Source: Sepiola atlantica (lineage: Eukaryota > Mollusca > Cephalopoda > Sepiida > Sepiolidae). From it: a DNA stretch of 64,000 nucleotides. The translations under genes and the position numbers were made by a program. The notes under the pieces were generated by a model, which saw only the letters and a list, made by a program, of their open reading frames with translations, was not told the DNA's origin and searched no databases. The stretch lies in the NCBI GenBank assembly GCA_963556195.1, contig OY744532.1, forward strand, positions 81,682,234 to 81,746,233. Direction: 5' to 3'. Position 1 is the stretch's first letter. Each line of letters opens with the position of its first letter. Below are positions 11,852-24,439 of the stretch, in pieces.

Positions 11852-11878
11852 GTATATATGTATATATGTATATATAAA
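11793..11878. repeat. (TA)n microsatellite with TATG variants
   Basis: A TA tract followed by TATATG units. An 11-bp TA run also lies at 11571-11582. Confidence 0.95.
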
Positions 11879-12789
11879 TAAGTAATGTTCTAATAAACTA
11901 TCTATATTTAATGGCTCTAATATTATATTACATGAACCACCATGTTTGCCCAAGATGATCCAACATTTATGCTGCTTCTTTGAGACGTCTTATTCAGCCA
12001 CCCTCGTTGGTGATCTATAAGATTTACTCGAACTCCTTAGGTGAGACAATATTCTTTTTCCCTATATGTAGTAATCAACCTCCGACATTTCAATAACTCT
12101 ACGTATTACAGTTTCCGATGTTCTCCTAGCCTTACTTATAGTGTTCGACATATCTCATTTTGTATATTTCTGACCATTTTCATGGAATTGCATGACCCCC
12201 GTTTTTGCTCGATATGTGTTTTATAAGAGGCATGAATTGGACGAGGTGTTTTATGGAGAGTTAAGCCGCCTCTAACTACTTTCATGATCTTACATCATCT
12301 GAATTCTTCTACAAAAACCCTACTTTCATGGTAGACAAAAAAGAACCTAATACAATTCTTACGAAGTATTAAATGTATATATTAGCTTGCATTTGAACTT
12401 ATGGTGCTCCTATAGCTAGATTATATATTTCGTTATGTACAAATTATTCTCAAATCGATTTTCACATATTAAAACCTGATTCGGAATAAAATTTCAAAAC
12501 ATTGGTACCATTGAAACCGAGTGATACTTAATATATCAACATACACATAAATGAACAATTATAATCTTTGCTAACATAAGAAGGAAGTAACAATTACATT
12601 TATATATTAAAATAAGAATGTTAAATTTCATTTATCTTACATGTATTTATACTACATATAAGATAAGCTTAATTATAAAAATACGCTCCCTAACTTATTA
12701 ACCGATCATTATGTAGTGTAAAACACAGTTTCTAGGCGTAAAGTTCGTAATATCAGCTATATTTAGTTTTATTAATTTTAATGAAAATA
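11879..12789. other. AT-rich DNA, nothing recognised
   Basis: No repeat match, RNA gene or convincing coding frame was found. Confidence 0.5.
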
Positions 12790-13165
12790 AGGTAAAGAAG
12801 TGGTATCATCCCCCCTCGTCAAAATAAAGATCCCCACGATTTTTGTGAAATTTAAGATAATTCACCCCAAACAAGGCAGGCCGCCACTTCAGACGTAAGG
12901 GGCTACTGAGAAGGAAAAAACAGAGTAGATTGGGGGCGAGGGGCCCACCTAAATTGGGGTATGCGCAGCGAGATGTCTGTTTACATTAGATTTAAATTTC
13001 TGCATGTCAGTACTGTCGGAGAAACAGGAGGCAGGGAGAGAGAGAGAATTCCAGAGGCTAGCAACACGAGGAAAGAAGCTATTTGAGTAGAAAGCTCTTC
13101 GGCATCTGAGGACCTCCACAGTGAATGGATGTGATTTAGTTGATTGTCGAGTTGGATGCATTACA
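12790..13165 (-). pseudogene. LINE (jockey/CR1-type) 3' end: C-terminal ORF tail and 3' UTR
   Basis: The minus-strand frame 13161-12949 (70 codons and a stop) ends with FFPRVASLWNSLSLPASCF, SDSTDMQKFKSNVNRHLAA, the typical last residues of reverse transcriptases of jockey/CR1-type LINEs in invertebrates. The 44-kb LINE relic has the matching tail (DCSDMQKF then HLAA). Downstream on the minus strand, AGTAGCCCCTTACGTCTGAA, then GTGGC…TGCCTTGTTTG recur after the 44-kb copy as AGTAGCCCCTTACGTCTACA, GTGGC…TGCCTGGTTTG. This shows one family with a conserved 3' UTR. All upstream RT sequence is missing, the usual 5' truncation. Confidence 0.85.
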
Positions 13166-13761
13166 TATTAATTTCTAAAAGTTTCCTTACATTTCAGTTC
13201 CGTCTGATTATTTTAAATGATTTCTGGGGGATTGATATGGGTATAACATCGCATTTAAAAATCTAAACGTGTCAAATTTGTATTACATTTTTTAGGTTGT
13301 CGTAAAGCAGCAATTAAGCAGGATTCTATTAAATAGCATTTCTTTTAATGTACCCAAGAGTTCAAGGATTTTATTAGAGATTATTTCCGGAATCAAAACC
13401 ATGTTTTTTTGTTAGAAAATAAAATAAAGACTTTAGTAATAAGACTTTGTATCATACTATGTTGATATTAATATTCATGATATTATACATAAGTAGTGGA
13501 AATCTGTTCTGTTTAGTTAATCAATTTTGCTTGTTCTATGCTCGCGTGTAATGACATACATACACATTGATTCTATTTGTTTTCTATAGCTGTTGGGTTG
13601 GCCGCATCAGTAGAGAGATTCCGACTTGAAAGTTAAAAGGTTACGTATGGTCTGGAGATACAGATTGTGCAACCGGCAAAATACTCATCCACCACGCTGA
13701 TATTGCCCGGGAAAAAGTAACTACATGTTTGTGCACATAATTATTAACACTATTTATCATG

Positions 13762-13763
<2 letters not shown>
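13166..13763. other. AT-rich DNA, nothing recognised
   Basis: No gene, RNA or repeat match seen in this stretch. Confidence 0.5.

Positions 13764-13820
<57 letters not shown>
13764..13820. repeat. (TA)n microsatellite
   Basis: About 28 TA units. Confidence 0.97.
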
Positions 13821-13826
<6 letters not shown>

Positions 13827-13910
13827 CTTGTTACAAATATCCAGGGGGTATGAATCCGAAGGAAGTTGAAACCGGGTTTATGAGAGTGCTCAATGAAAAT
13901 TCAGAGCAAA

Positions 13911-14508
13911 ATATATATTTTTTGATTTTATTCCATTAATTGCGACAAAACAGGCTTTGTTTCATTGGTGCGAGTAGCTACCAACTCGTCGGGCGAAAGG
14001 AATTCAAATGGCATAAAATTTTAAGTTCACTCTAACGGGAGATTGAAAATTGAAAATACATTGGAGGGGGAGGGGGATAGAGTTGGGGCTTTGTCTATAA
14101 CGGCGACATGGGACATGAGAGGGGAGGGGGGGGGACTCCAACAAGTCGTGTTTCAAATTATTACGTGGGAGGTTTTGCACGTGTCATGTGCTGTGTCAAT
14201 CTCAATCTCGGCCGGGGTGGGAGGAGGGGGATGGGGCGACGGCCGGAGTGAGTTAAATTTAAAATGAGAATTATGGTTACAACCGTCATTCTCATTTTAT
14301 TTTAATTCTAATAAGTAATTATCATGTGGATAAAAATGTTTGATAATTTTAATTTAGGGTATTAATTGCTACTTTTGCATTTTATTTATTTATTTATTAT
14401 TATTTAAAATTTTATGCCATTGGAATTCCTTTCGCCCGACGAGTTGGTAGCTACTCGCACCAATGAAACAAAGCCTGTTTTGTCGCAATTAATGGAATAA
14501 AATCAAAA

Positions 14509-14519
<11 letters not shown>
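13911..14519. mobile_element. foldback element with 113-bp inverted arms
   Basis: The left arm 13911-14023 and right arm 14404-14519 are near-perfect reverse complements. They share, among other blocks, TTGCGACAAAACAGGCTTTG, CGAGTAGCTACCAACTCGTC and GGGCGAAAGGAATTC, with about one substitution and a T-run length change. The 380-bp centre is G-rich on its left side and contains the quadruplex motif at 14214-14236. The arms end in A/T runs and the right end passes directly into a (TA)n tract. No transposase is encoded, since the 74-codon frame at 14043-14267 is low complexity. It fits a non-autonomous foldback or long-TIR MITE; the superfamily is unknown. Confidence 0.85.
14214..14236 (+). other. 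G-quadruplex-forming motif
   Basis: Reads GGGG-T-GGG-AGGA-GGGGG-AT-GGGG: four G-runs with loops of 1, 4 and 2 nt, a textbook quadruplex pattern, inside the loop of the foldback element. Further G-runs lie at 14062-14085 and 14119-14132. Confidence 0.7.

Positions 14520-14563
<44 letters not shown>
14514..14563. repeat. (TA)n microsatellite
   Basis: About 25 TA units starting at the right end of the foldback element. Confidence 0.97.
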
Positions 14564-14566
<3 letters not shown>

Positions 14567-14595
14567 GACGCCTGCCTAACATTTACAAAATTCGA

Positions 14596-14877
14596 TTATA
14601 ATTCATAACAGACTCCATTTATTTCATATTGGAGTCTCATTGAAATCATATATTTAGCACATGTTATGTGTATATCTAACCTGACCCCATCTAGTCCAAT
14701 ATGTATCCAATTATTAATTCTACTTACAGGATTATTGGTTTTCCTGTTAAGTCTTTCAATTACATGTAAATACACATATGTGTTAATTTTAGGCATATCT
14801 ACAAACGAGTATCTAATTTTACGATAGTTCGATGGTGAAGCTACGTTAATTACATTATGTACATATTCCTGAGTCAT
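14596..14877 (-). other. 93-codon open frame, unrecognised
   Basis: A frame free of microsatellite sequence with fairly balanced amino-acid use. I recognise no motif, signal peptide or membrane segment and see no splice context. In DNA this AT-rich a frame of this length can be chance. Confidence 0.1.
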
Positions 14878-17408
14878 GCCCTCAATTTAGTACTGATTAT
14901 GACAATAGCTTGTGATCACTGTTGTTTCTGCTGTCCAAGTAAATAAGCAAATTCCCTATTAGTGTGTATGATCCATGAAACCTATCATGATTAAGCTACT
15001 AGACACATAACGTGTAGATCAAGTCATTGATTAATAAATATTCTGAGGGTAAGTCTACATAGAGCTTCTTAGTAAAATTAGTTGGCAATACTTTAATAAA
15101 TAATGTTATCTCTATGATTTACATATTTAGACTGATGTCCTCATTGCCGCTAAGATGTTAACACTGATTCGCCTGTTTTACGATTCCGCCTACTTCATGT
15201 GCAATTTATCGGAGACGGCAATCTTCCAAGAATGTTGAACTAAACTTTATCTGTAATTCAATCTGTGGTAACTCGATGTAATAGATCGAAAAAGATAATA
15301 AGAAGAATAAAACTGAAAGGTTGTCATAGAGAACAGTGTACACACATTAAGGAAAACACTTTCGAAATTATGGAATGTCACCAACGACGATCAGAACACT
15401 TGAGGAAGAAAATAGAGAAAAACAGTTAAAACCTTATGACAATTCCGAAGACAGAGAATAATAGTTGTACACATACGTATGATGTAAATTATTCTGAATA
15501 ATGTAATCTCCATCATGTTTCATACAGCCAGCACTTTTATAGACAGTATAAACGTGAATAGGTACAAGTTATTTGAAAGTACTAAAAATAAACGGATGTA
15601 ATCATACAATTATTAAATAACCCAAAGGGAGTAATTTTATTTATATATAAAATGTGTAAGGCCATTCGTGCGTCTTATTTCAAGGTCATGTATATCGACG
15701 CCATGCCACTTACGAAGCAAATTCTTAACTACAAAAGAATATCGTACACCTAAAGCGTGTTCAATGGTTGGTAACCAGGATGTTGACAGGACTACCCACG
15801 CTTACTTAAAAATAGTGGCTACAAAGATTAAATCTATTCTTACTTGCTAAGCGGATAATGCGAGGAGATGTGATTCTGACGTGCAATATCATAAACCTGG
15901 ATGTAATTCAAAGATCTGATGACTTGTTCAACCCAGCGCAAATTTTAGGTATCCGCGCACTCGCTAATAATTCTCCACTGTCACTCTCGGATCAATAGAA
16001 AAAACATACATCATTTTTTGTCCGCGATTTTGCTTCCGATATCTATTTATTTATATAGCTTGTTGCACTAGGCTATTTCCTTGTGATTTGATTTAAAAGC
16101 TATAATCAAAACAAATGAAAACGGTAGTTAAATAAGTTTCTATTTATCTGTCGTACACGAGCGTATTTTTTTCGTTTTTTTTTATAAATACTTATATAGT
16201 ACGAGATAAAACCATAGACATATGTGTATTCTTTTACGTCAAATACTTGGTTATGTGGAAACCTTTTTTTATCAGTCGAATATTACTGAAATATGATTCA
16301 TTTGTATGATGAGGTGACCATTTTTAATTGCAGGCTAAAGCGTCGTATTACTTATATAGGTGAATGAATGCGGCAATTTGTCGGTAGGTATATGGAAACC
16401 GTGTTTAAAATAATGTCACACTTTTATCGTGTATAGTATATTTATTACTTTGAAAGTGTACATTTTTTAAGTTTATTTTTAATTCATTTTTTTTTACATT
16501 TTTAATAAAAGTTCGATGGAATTTAGTGTCGGATATTTTTTTGTGGACGCATAACCAAACAATTGAATGGCAGTTTCTATTGTGTTTTGGATTGTTGACT
16601 TTATAATCAATCCGCTACTCGTGCAAAATCATATTAGGTTAATACCACAAGAGAAGCAGTTTTTACAATGAAATAATAACAATTTAACTTTGCTATGAAG
16701 TCTGCATTACGAGAACACTAGTTAACGTTTTAATATGAATAAGTAACACACGATGTAACTAAACTTTTCATATTGCCTTTAAATGTGAACTTGCCCTCAA
16801 TACGCGAACTTGATTAAATATTATATATCCCAATTATACATTTGCTTGCTTCAGTATTTTGGCAAGGAAGGTACAGTATTTGAGAGAAAAATACCTCATA
16901 ACCCTACAAAAACATCGACACCCGTTGCTCAATTGATATTCTCTTGCATTGATATGGCGATACCCAGGTGAAATATCGGTTAACGTATTTTGTTTAATTT
17001 ATGCAATTAACACGTATATTCTTCCACTAAAACTAAGTAATATATAAAACCACTTGAAGTAGTTAATATATTAACATTCCGTAAAAGAGTTTAAAATGAT
17101 TTCATTAATGTCCTCAATACAATTAAAAAAAACTACACATGAACTTAAAAAAGAACATTTTCCTCTAGTATTCTCAAAACTCAAACAATTCTTAACACTG
17201 AGGCGCTGGCATTGAATAATATTTGTCGTAATTTGAACCTTCTTTGGATCATAATTTCAAAGTCTTGATTTATTTCATGATAAAAAATATGTTTTCAATT
17301 GTCTGTGAGACTAGAGAAACAAAAAAAGTAAACAACTCAGGATATGAATGATTCCTTTCCGTCTGTATCTCTCCATCTGTCTTTTTCTCTCTGACTCTCC
17401 CTTTCAAT
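14878..17408. other. 2.5 kb of AT-rich DNA, nothing recognised
   Basis: Only short frames without motifs (for example 15668-15850) and T-runs near 16165-16185 were noticed. No repeat shared with the rest of the window was found. Confidence 0.5.

Positions 17409-17506
<98 letters not shown>
17409..17506. repeat. (TA)n-(CA)n-(TA)n compound microsatellite
   Basis: About 22 CA units (17419-17464) lie between TA blocks. Confidence 0.97.
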
Positions 17507-17507
<1 letters not shown>

Positions 17508-18208
17508 CAATAGATAAAGTGAAAGAATAGGATAAGGTGCGATTCACATTTGATTACATTTCAATGTTCAGGAAAAGCTCTTTAAAGTCCTTAACTCATA
17601 AGTTTTCAAAGAAAATCTTCTCATCAGAGGACCATTACCGCAATGACATTACTGCAGGTAATAAAAATTAAACTTTGAAAATATATGAAAAAATATATAT
17701 AAACATACATACAAGTATATAAAAGATCAAATATATCGGTCCAAACATACTTTTTTGAAAACCTATACAGTTCATCCACGTCAACACATTTAAAACAAGC
17801 AAGACATCAACGAGGTTGATTAAGAAATAATCGAAATGGTGAATGGTGCTCCAAAAATGCAAAAAGTTATCCATGCGGGAGATTCGTTTGCTACGATGCA
17901 GTATATAGACGTGGAAAGTGTATTTAACGTGTATGAAAATTAATAAAACGATAAGAAAAAGATAGGGAAAACAAATAATATGAAAAGTTCAGAAAACTAA
18001 CTTGGTGTTGAATATTATAATGTCCAAATTCATGGTTATTAAGATCTAATAGGAGTCATGCAAACAATAACATCGTGATTGTATGCAAGCTCTTCTAAAT
18101 CCAATTCGAATAAAATAAAGCTGACCTGATGTATTCGGCCATTGTTTATTCCGAGTCCGATAAAAAATTACTCCAAAGAAAAAAAATATATTCAAAGGTA
18201 ATTAAGCT

Positions 18209-18211
<3 letters not shown>
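17507..18211. other. AT-rich DNA with a weak match to the 18-kb repeat
   Basis: CATCAGAGGACC at 17625-17636 with nearby TTTCAAAGAAAATCTTCT resembles the diagnostic core (TCATCAGAGGA) of the repeat at 18297. It may be an older, partial copy. No gene is seen. Confidence 0.4.

Positions 18212-18292
<81 letters not shown>
18212..18292. repeat. (TA)n microsatellite
   Basis: About 40 TA units with one G near the end. Confidence 0.97.
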
Positions 18293-18296
18293 GTGA

Positions 18297-18780
18297 TCAA
18301 CATGTACGAATGTCCAGATTCATTTCAAACTTTGATTGTACGATGTAAGGTATATTCTTTAATAAACTAATGTGTATTGTTCTTTTCTTAAGCCAAAGCT
18401 GTTCAAATATTGAAATCTTATCATCAGAGGAGATATACAGATAGATAAGTTGGCTGTGGAAAAGCCAAAGTTCAAACATTTGAAAAAATATTATTATTAA
18501 AAATGGATGAAAAAGAGTTTGTGTGAAAAGGATAAGTGTCCAAAATGAAGTAACTTCAATGGTGAGAAGTCAAATTTAAATCGTTGATGGAGCGCACTTA
18601 AACTGAATTGATATGAGAAATCTGGCTATTCTAAAATCTTCCTGGGCCAACAGTAGAAAAATAAATGACTTTAGTAGTGAAATATTCAAGCCATTCTGAT
18701 CAAAGATCCCTTAGTTAAAAAGCGAGGAAAATTAGGAGATGGGTTGGAGAGAAGGAAGAGTAAAGCACTAGTTTGGACAT
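18297..18780 (-). repeat. dispersed repeat with CATCAGAGGA core, minus copy
   Basis: Reverse-complement match to 38090-38640. It shares TTGAACTTTGG, AGCCAACTTATC, TCTCCTCTGATGATAA, TGGCTTAAG, TAGTTTATTA and TTGAAAT in the same order, and further out the ACTAGTGCTT and CGCTTTTTAACT blocks. The same core forms both arms of the foldback at 34.1-35.2 kb. No coding potential was found. The family is not named; it could be a non-autonomous DNA element. Confidence 0.75.
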
Positions 18781-19479
18781 TAATACGATCGTAGTGTAAT
18801 TTAATCCCTAAAATATAAGATGTTTTAGACTTTTTCTTTGTTTGAAACTGATTTTTTAGCAACTATACAATACATAATAAAATGTGTTTTCTTGATAAAA
18901 TATAGCTCATTCTAGTAAACAATCTTATTATACTGTCTATATTATCACATAGATTAATACGTTGTAAGAATACACATTGAATTATCAAGATAAACGTAAT
19001 TGACAATGTATGAATATATATTTGGTCTCAACATAATATATGAGAGAAAGAAAGAAAAGGGTACATAGGGTTAGAGGTGAAGGAGAATAGAATAACACAT
19101 TTTTCATACCCGATGACAACCACAAATGAATTATTTTTATTATTTGTTTCTAATGTTATTATTCTATTGTTCGTTAATCTTATGACTTTCTCATAACATT
19201 TACACCCAATTTCGAAATGCGTTATCTAAACATGGACGCTAAAAAGAGGATTGTTCGGGAATTCTGGCTTGTCGTGTAACGGGATAAATTATCTAAAAAT
19301 TGGGATTTGTTTACAACATTTTTTTTATAACAAGAACATTAATTCTGATTAATTAATATTATCATAAAAAACGTAATGATACACATAGGTAAACTCTTGT
19401 GTGCCCTTATGAGAAGTGAGAATAAAACCAACATCAGATAATATATCATACATTCTACATTTATCTATGAGGGCACGCA
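18781..19479. other. AT-rich DNA, nothing recognised
   Basis: No gene, RNA gene or repeat match was noticed. Confidence 0.5.
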
Positions 19480-19539
<60 letters not shown>

Positions 19540-19661
19540 GTATATGTATATATATATATGTATATATATATATATCTATATGCATGTATATATGTATATA
19601 TGCATATATATGCATACATTTATATATATATATATATATATATACATATATGTATATATGT

Positions 19662-19726
<65 letters not shown>
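19480..19726. repeat. long (TA)n tract with TATG and TACA variants
   Basis: Two pure TA blocks (19480-19525 and 19665-19724) flank interrupted TATATG, TATGCA and TACATA units. Confidence 0.97.
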
Positions 19727-19728
<2 letters not shown>

Positions 19729-22097
19729 GGATATTACCAACTATCTAGTTTTATAGTTTATTAAATCAGTAGTATATAATAAAAAGTGGCCAACATAATT
19801 AGAACGGCTGTAACAAAACGTAATATGATACATACCTATGCATAGGCATGTCAATAATCCGATCTCCAATCTATTTTCAATTACAGCAGATTTTCTATAA
19901 TAAACTCAGTTTATACATTTACATGTCATTATCAAGTGTATACATCACCCCAATTAACTTACACTATCATAGTATACACATCGTAGAGATAATGGAAGCC
20001 AGGATGAAGACAGAAGTTTAAATAGCACACATATAATGTTGTGTGGGAGAGGGAGGTTTAAGAAAGGATCAACTATTAACTGTCTTCTATATAATAAACT
20101 TAAACTAGTATGTTTTTCAAAGTCTTGAATCGACGTCTTTCTCTTACAAAATCAATATTCCATTCTGAATAGCTATTTTCTCTTGGCGATTGTGTCACCA
20201 TGTTCATCAGAACAAAATACTATTTTTTGATGTAATTCTTTTCAGTCCAATATATATCTTACTAGGAATATTCTTGAAATGGATGCTATTTTTTGTTAAC
20301 AGAATAAGACTTTAATTAGGATTGACGTAATGTGTTTCACAAGCAGCGTGCTTATGCATAATTTAGCAACTTAGACATGCCAATTGCTAAATAAATTGCA
20401 ATAATGAGCGGAAATCCTTACATCAATAGTAGGTACGAATAAGTAATAAATATTTACAATTTCATCGGTACTATTTAAATTGTCTTTGTTGTGTATGCTA
20501 AGTGCTCCAGTTTTCTAAGTCCGCATAAAATACAGTCATGGCCGCTTCATACGGTTCTAACATTTTTTCTCTAGCTTAATAACAATCTAGTATCTCGTAC
20601 GCAACGAATGGCAAACCTTTGAAAGAGAAGAAAAAAACTTCACTTGGGTTTCAGTCAAACATATCGTACTGATCACTCCTTTGCGATAATCACAGACACT
20701 AAAAACGTTCGAGTGTATTTTGAAGCATTTATCCATACCTTTCTTAAAATCTTGCAACGAACGGTACGTGGGTTGTATTCAAAACTGTATTATATTAACT
20801 AAAGTATGTGCCAGAGGAGATGAGGAATATTGCCTATTCGAGGATGAATAAAATTCAATCCATGTTTGTATTTCATCTTTACAATTAGATTTTAAAAGTG
20901 TTTCTTATTTTGATTTTAAATCATATATGTGTGAACTAAAAAGGAAGAAAATAATTATCTCTTAAAAGATTACAATAAGTATTATATTTTGAAAAAAAGA
21001 CAAAGTCATAAGTAGTAGGTGTAGGCGTTTTAACTGCAGTCGCTTCTGTTGATATATTATTTCAAACAATAAGTTTTTACAGGCCTTTTACTTTAAACTT
21101 ATTGTATTTTTATAGTAAGATCTTTGTTGCTAATATGATAGAATAAATTATCGTTAAGAGTTCTTAGTACGCTTTCACTGTATACCAACTATTCGATACA
21201 AACATTCCATTCACTGTAGTCAGCATCAGCGCTTTTTCTAGGACAAATAAATTAATAGAGAATGCAGCATACGTGTACGCCACTTTTGCTTCAATACGAA
21301 AAGGCTTGCCTCCTATGTACTTATATTTACGGATGAAATAAATTAATGGAGAAGTGGATTTCAAAAATTAAGTTAACTCTAACGACTTCGCTATAAAATG
21401 AAATATAGACATAAGTCACGTTTTGATGTAGAGAAAAAACACATTCCAACCGAATATCCCCTTCCTTACTTATAGGGAATAGGCTCATGCATAGTATCAG
21501 TCTACGTTGACTGCTCATACCCCGAGCGAAAACAAGTACAACCCATCTTAAATCAGCATGGGAGTAGTGTCTCGATGGTAGCATTATCTGAGTGGACTCC
21601 TACTACCCTTTCATCGTACCTCGGCAACTTCATGAATAAAAACTGTGTCCATCACTGACTACTTACAAACATGCACACGAATGCAAAGTTAAAATCACAA
21701 TTGGCTTTTTAAAGTAGCGATGCAGGCTATGCAGAGGCTCTCTGGATGAGTGAGGATAGATCATATTGTGTACCATCTCATATAAAAAAAGTAGACACAA
21801 GATCCCTGTTGTATGCAAACGCACGCTGTATTGAGAAGAAATTAAGTCAATTCCGCAGAGAAGCAAAATTGAACGCATAATTTATTCCGAGCACCACTTC
21901 GGATGTAGCGTCGGTTATTGACTGTTTTGTTAATGTTTTGGTGGATAAATAAAATGTTGGCCTTTTGATGTAACGAAATATTGTTTACTTCTATATGCTC
22001 TATTGTAGCAAGTTCACACTCATCAAGTTTTCAATTGGAAGAGGTTGGTATAGTTAAAGTATATCAAGTATATAGCAAAACATATATTTTCGCACTC

Positions 22098-22100
<3 letters not shown>
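19727..22100. other. 2.4 kb of AT-rich DNA, nothing recognised
   Basis: Minus-strand frames at 21164-21364, 21327-21584 and 21663-21878 have no motif and overlap one another. No repeat shared with the rest of the window was seen. Confidence 0.5.

Positions 22101-22101
<1 letters not shown>

Positions 22102-22183
<82 letters not shown>
22102..22183. repeat. (TA)n microsatellite
   Basis: About 40 TA units. Confidence 0.97.
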
Positions 22184-22192
<9 letters not shown>

Positions 22193-22200
22193 CGTGGGTG

Positions 22201-22380
22201 TGTGTGAAAATAGACAAAATGGAAAACATGGTTAAAATGCAGGAGAAAAACAAAAGCAAGAGAGTTGACCGGTTTCGTTCCTATTAAGACGTTCGTTAAT
22301 ACGAACGAAACAGGTAAAATGTCCTGGTATGTTTTGCTTCCTGCATTTTAACTTGTTTTCCGTTTGTCTTTTTTCACACA
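22201..22380. repeat. 180-nt imperfect hairpin with inner stem
   Basis: TGTGTGAAAATAGACAAAAT at the left pairs with ACAAACGG…TTTTTTCACACA at the right. The stem continues through GGAAAAC/GTTTTCC and TTAAAATGCAGGA/TCCTGCATTTTAA. An inner stem GACCGGTTTCGTTC / GAACGAAACAGGT closes the loop. The whole element lies between two (TA)n tracts. A small foldback element is likely. Confidence 0.8.
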
Positions 22381-22440
22381 TTTTGTCGACCACGGCATTT
22401 CATGTTCATGACTTATCGTGCACCTTACCCTATATGACAG

Positions 22441-22442
<2 letters not shown>

Positions 22443-22486
<44 letters not shown>

Positions 22487-22635
22487 TGTATATATATGTA
22501 TATATATATATACATATATGTATATATATGTATATATATACATATATGTATATATATGTATATATATACATATATGTATATATATGTATATATATATGTA
22601 TATATATATGTATGTATATATATATGTATCTATAT

Positions 22636-22706
<71 letters not shown>
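22443..22706. repeat. long (TA)n tract with TATG/TACA variants
   Basis: TA blocks at 22443-22479 and 22654-22706 flank interrupted units. The overlapping Tyr/Ile frames are not genes. Confidence 0.97.
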
Positions 22707-22707
<1 letters not shown>

Positions 22708-22709
<2 letters not shown>

Positions 22710-22945
22710 ACTGTCTTTTCGATTTAGAATATATCCACAGTTGGCGTATCAATGTGGTATCATGTAAAACATCTCAGTGAGAGGTTCGAATATGACTCTT
22801 TCAGCCTGCCAGATGTTTATCGACCATACCACACAAGTGGCAATGTTGCGATGATCTGAGGGAATTTCATCAATGAAGCAACCTCTTGTCCGTGCTTGAT
22901 TTTTACAATTATGAACTCGTCTGTGATTAAAAAAAACCTGCACGT
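22708..22945. repeat. dispersed repeat, partner at 43821-44045
   Basis: Shared blocks in the same order and orientation: TTCGATTTAGAATAT/TTCGATTTGGAATAT, TTGGCGTATCAAT, CAGTGAGA, CAGCCTGC, ACCATACCACA/ACTATACCACA, GATCTGAGG and CTTGTCCGTGCT. Both copies directly follow a (TA)n tract. No coding content recognised; possibly a SINE or MITE body. Confidence 0.8.
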
Positions 22946-23055
22946 TACAGAGTTAATAAATTGCAAGCTTGACATCTTAGTTGTTCCATATTCCCTTTAT
23001 GTGTTGGAAGTGCCAGGCCTCATCTCTTCCTCCCTGCTCTCTTCTGAAGCTGGTG

Positions 23056-23253
23056 TTACATCCTAATATTTTCAAAAAGTTTGCAGACTTCAGAATTCGT
23101 ATTCCACCACCTTGACCTATTTACCGAAATCCGTCCCAATCTACTAGCATCAATTCCAAAGCCTTTAATCGTCTTTGAAACAAGATTCGAACCGCTTCCG
23201 CGATTATTTTCGATTTGTTTCCCTATAAATCTTATACTTGTGCACTTTGTCAT
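23056..23253 (-). pseudogene. possible RTE-type LINE C-terminal remnant
   Basis: The minus frame (65 codons) ends with TIKGFGIDASRLGRISVNRS followed by RWWN. This resembles the conserved end of RTE-type reverse transcriptase proteins (a GID…W…A.DRS.WR pattern), though the first Trp of that pattern is replaced here. The rest of the protein is missing and the frame closes soon after. The short match makes this tentative; a chance resemblance is possible. Confidence 0.4.
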
Positions 23254-24439
23254 TAGTTAGACGAACAAGATGGCCAGTATAAATACGTGTGCGTTTACTT
23301 ATATGAGATGCTATGCCTTGAATAGCAGCTTCTTTCGACACTTCGGCGTCAGGAATAAATCTATCTCAAGGGATGTAAAGCAAGTGGGTAAAGTAATTCT
23401 TCTAGAAACGCGGTAGAAGCTGGATACGAAATCTGTATATTAGCAATATATTGCCACACGATGATCAGGTCTTGTCAAGAAGACCTACTTATAACTATAC
23501 AGGGAGGAGTACGAAAGAAGGGGTGTAAGCACAACATGAAAGAGTTGATAGGTCTAATTCAGAGTAACACGTTCAGGGGTAACATCGGGATGGATGAAGA
23601 AATGTGGTTGCAGCGTCATATTTGGCGCCCTGACGGTCATCCAGATCAACAGATATATGATGAATAATTATAGCTACTACTACTACTTCTACTACTACTA
23701 CTACTACTACTACTAGCTATTGTTCATTATTATTAATATGATATTTTGCAATTGAATAACTTATTTGCAATTGTTAAACACAATTTTAAAAATGTAAATC
23801 ACCGTCTCCCGTTCACACCAATATTACTAAGCTAAGGAGAATAATTATTATGTGTTCTTTATCAAACTAGTATTTAAACTACAACAAAAACTACTACATG
23901 TTAGTGACGTAATCTATCATATAATGTCTCATCGTCAACCCTTGCATTAAAATCTTTAATGTATTTTTTGCTTTCCCATACAATAGCATTACGTAGCAAT
24001 TTCTATTTAATTTACAACCCGACATGAAACATATAAACTATGTAGAAATAATATTCTGAGAGTACTTCCCTAAAAAAGGACTACTATCTATAATCGAGTA
24101 TTTGGTTTTCTTCATATTTAACTTAACCTTGAATGTACGAATCTACGAGCACTGCCTCTATTTAGTTCGTAGTCTATTGCATTGGCCATATTGTTGTGTA
24201 GCACTTCATTAATTCATAGTTTGAGTTGTCTATTCTAATTTAGCTACTTTATATTATAGACTTAACTACGGAATGTTTCTTTCACATTCAATTTTAGGGG
24301 CTTTTGAATAAGCTACTACAAATACTTTATCCATTAATAACATAACAAATTAGTGGTTTAGCTGAATTTTCATTAATTTTCGGTAATAGTTGCTTCAATC
24401 ATTCTTACTTTTTAAATCCTTATTTATGTTTAATGCATT
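23254..24439. other. AT-rich DNA with a (TAC)n run
   Basis: A TAC/ACT trinucleotide run spans about 23672-23715. An open frame at 23461-23667 (68 codons, + strand) is free of simple repeats but unrecognised. Nothing else found. Confidence 0.5.

Noticed and set aside
14043..14267. Gly/Glu-rich 74-codon frame
   Set aside because: Lies in the G-rich loop of a foldback element and has low-complexity composition.
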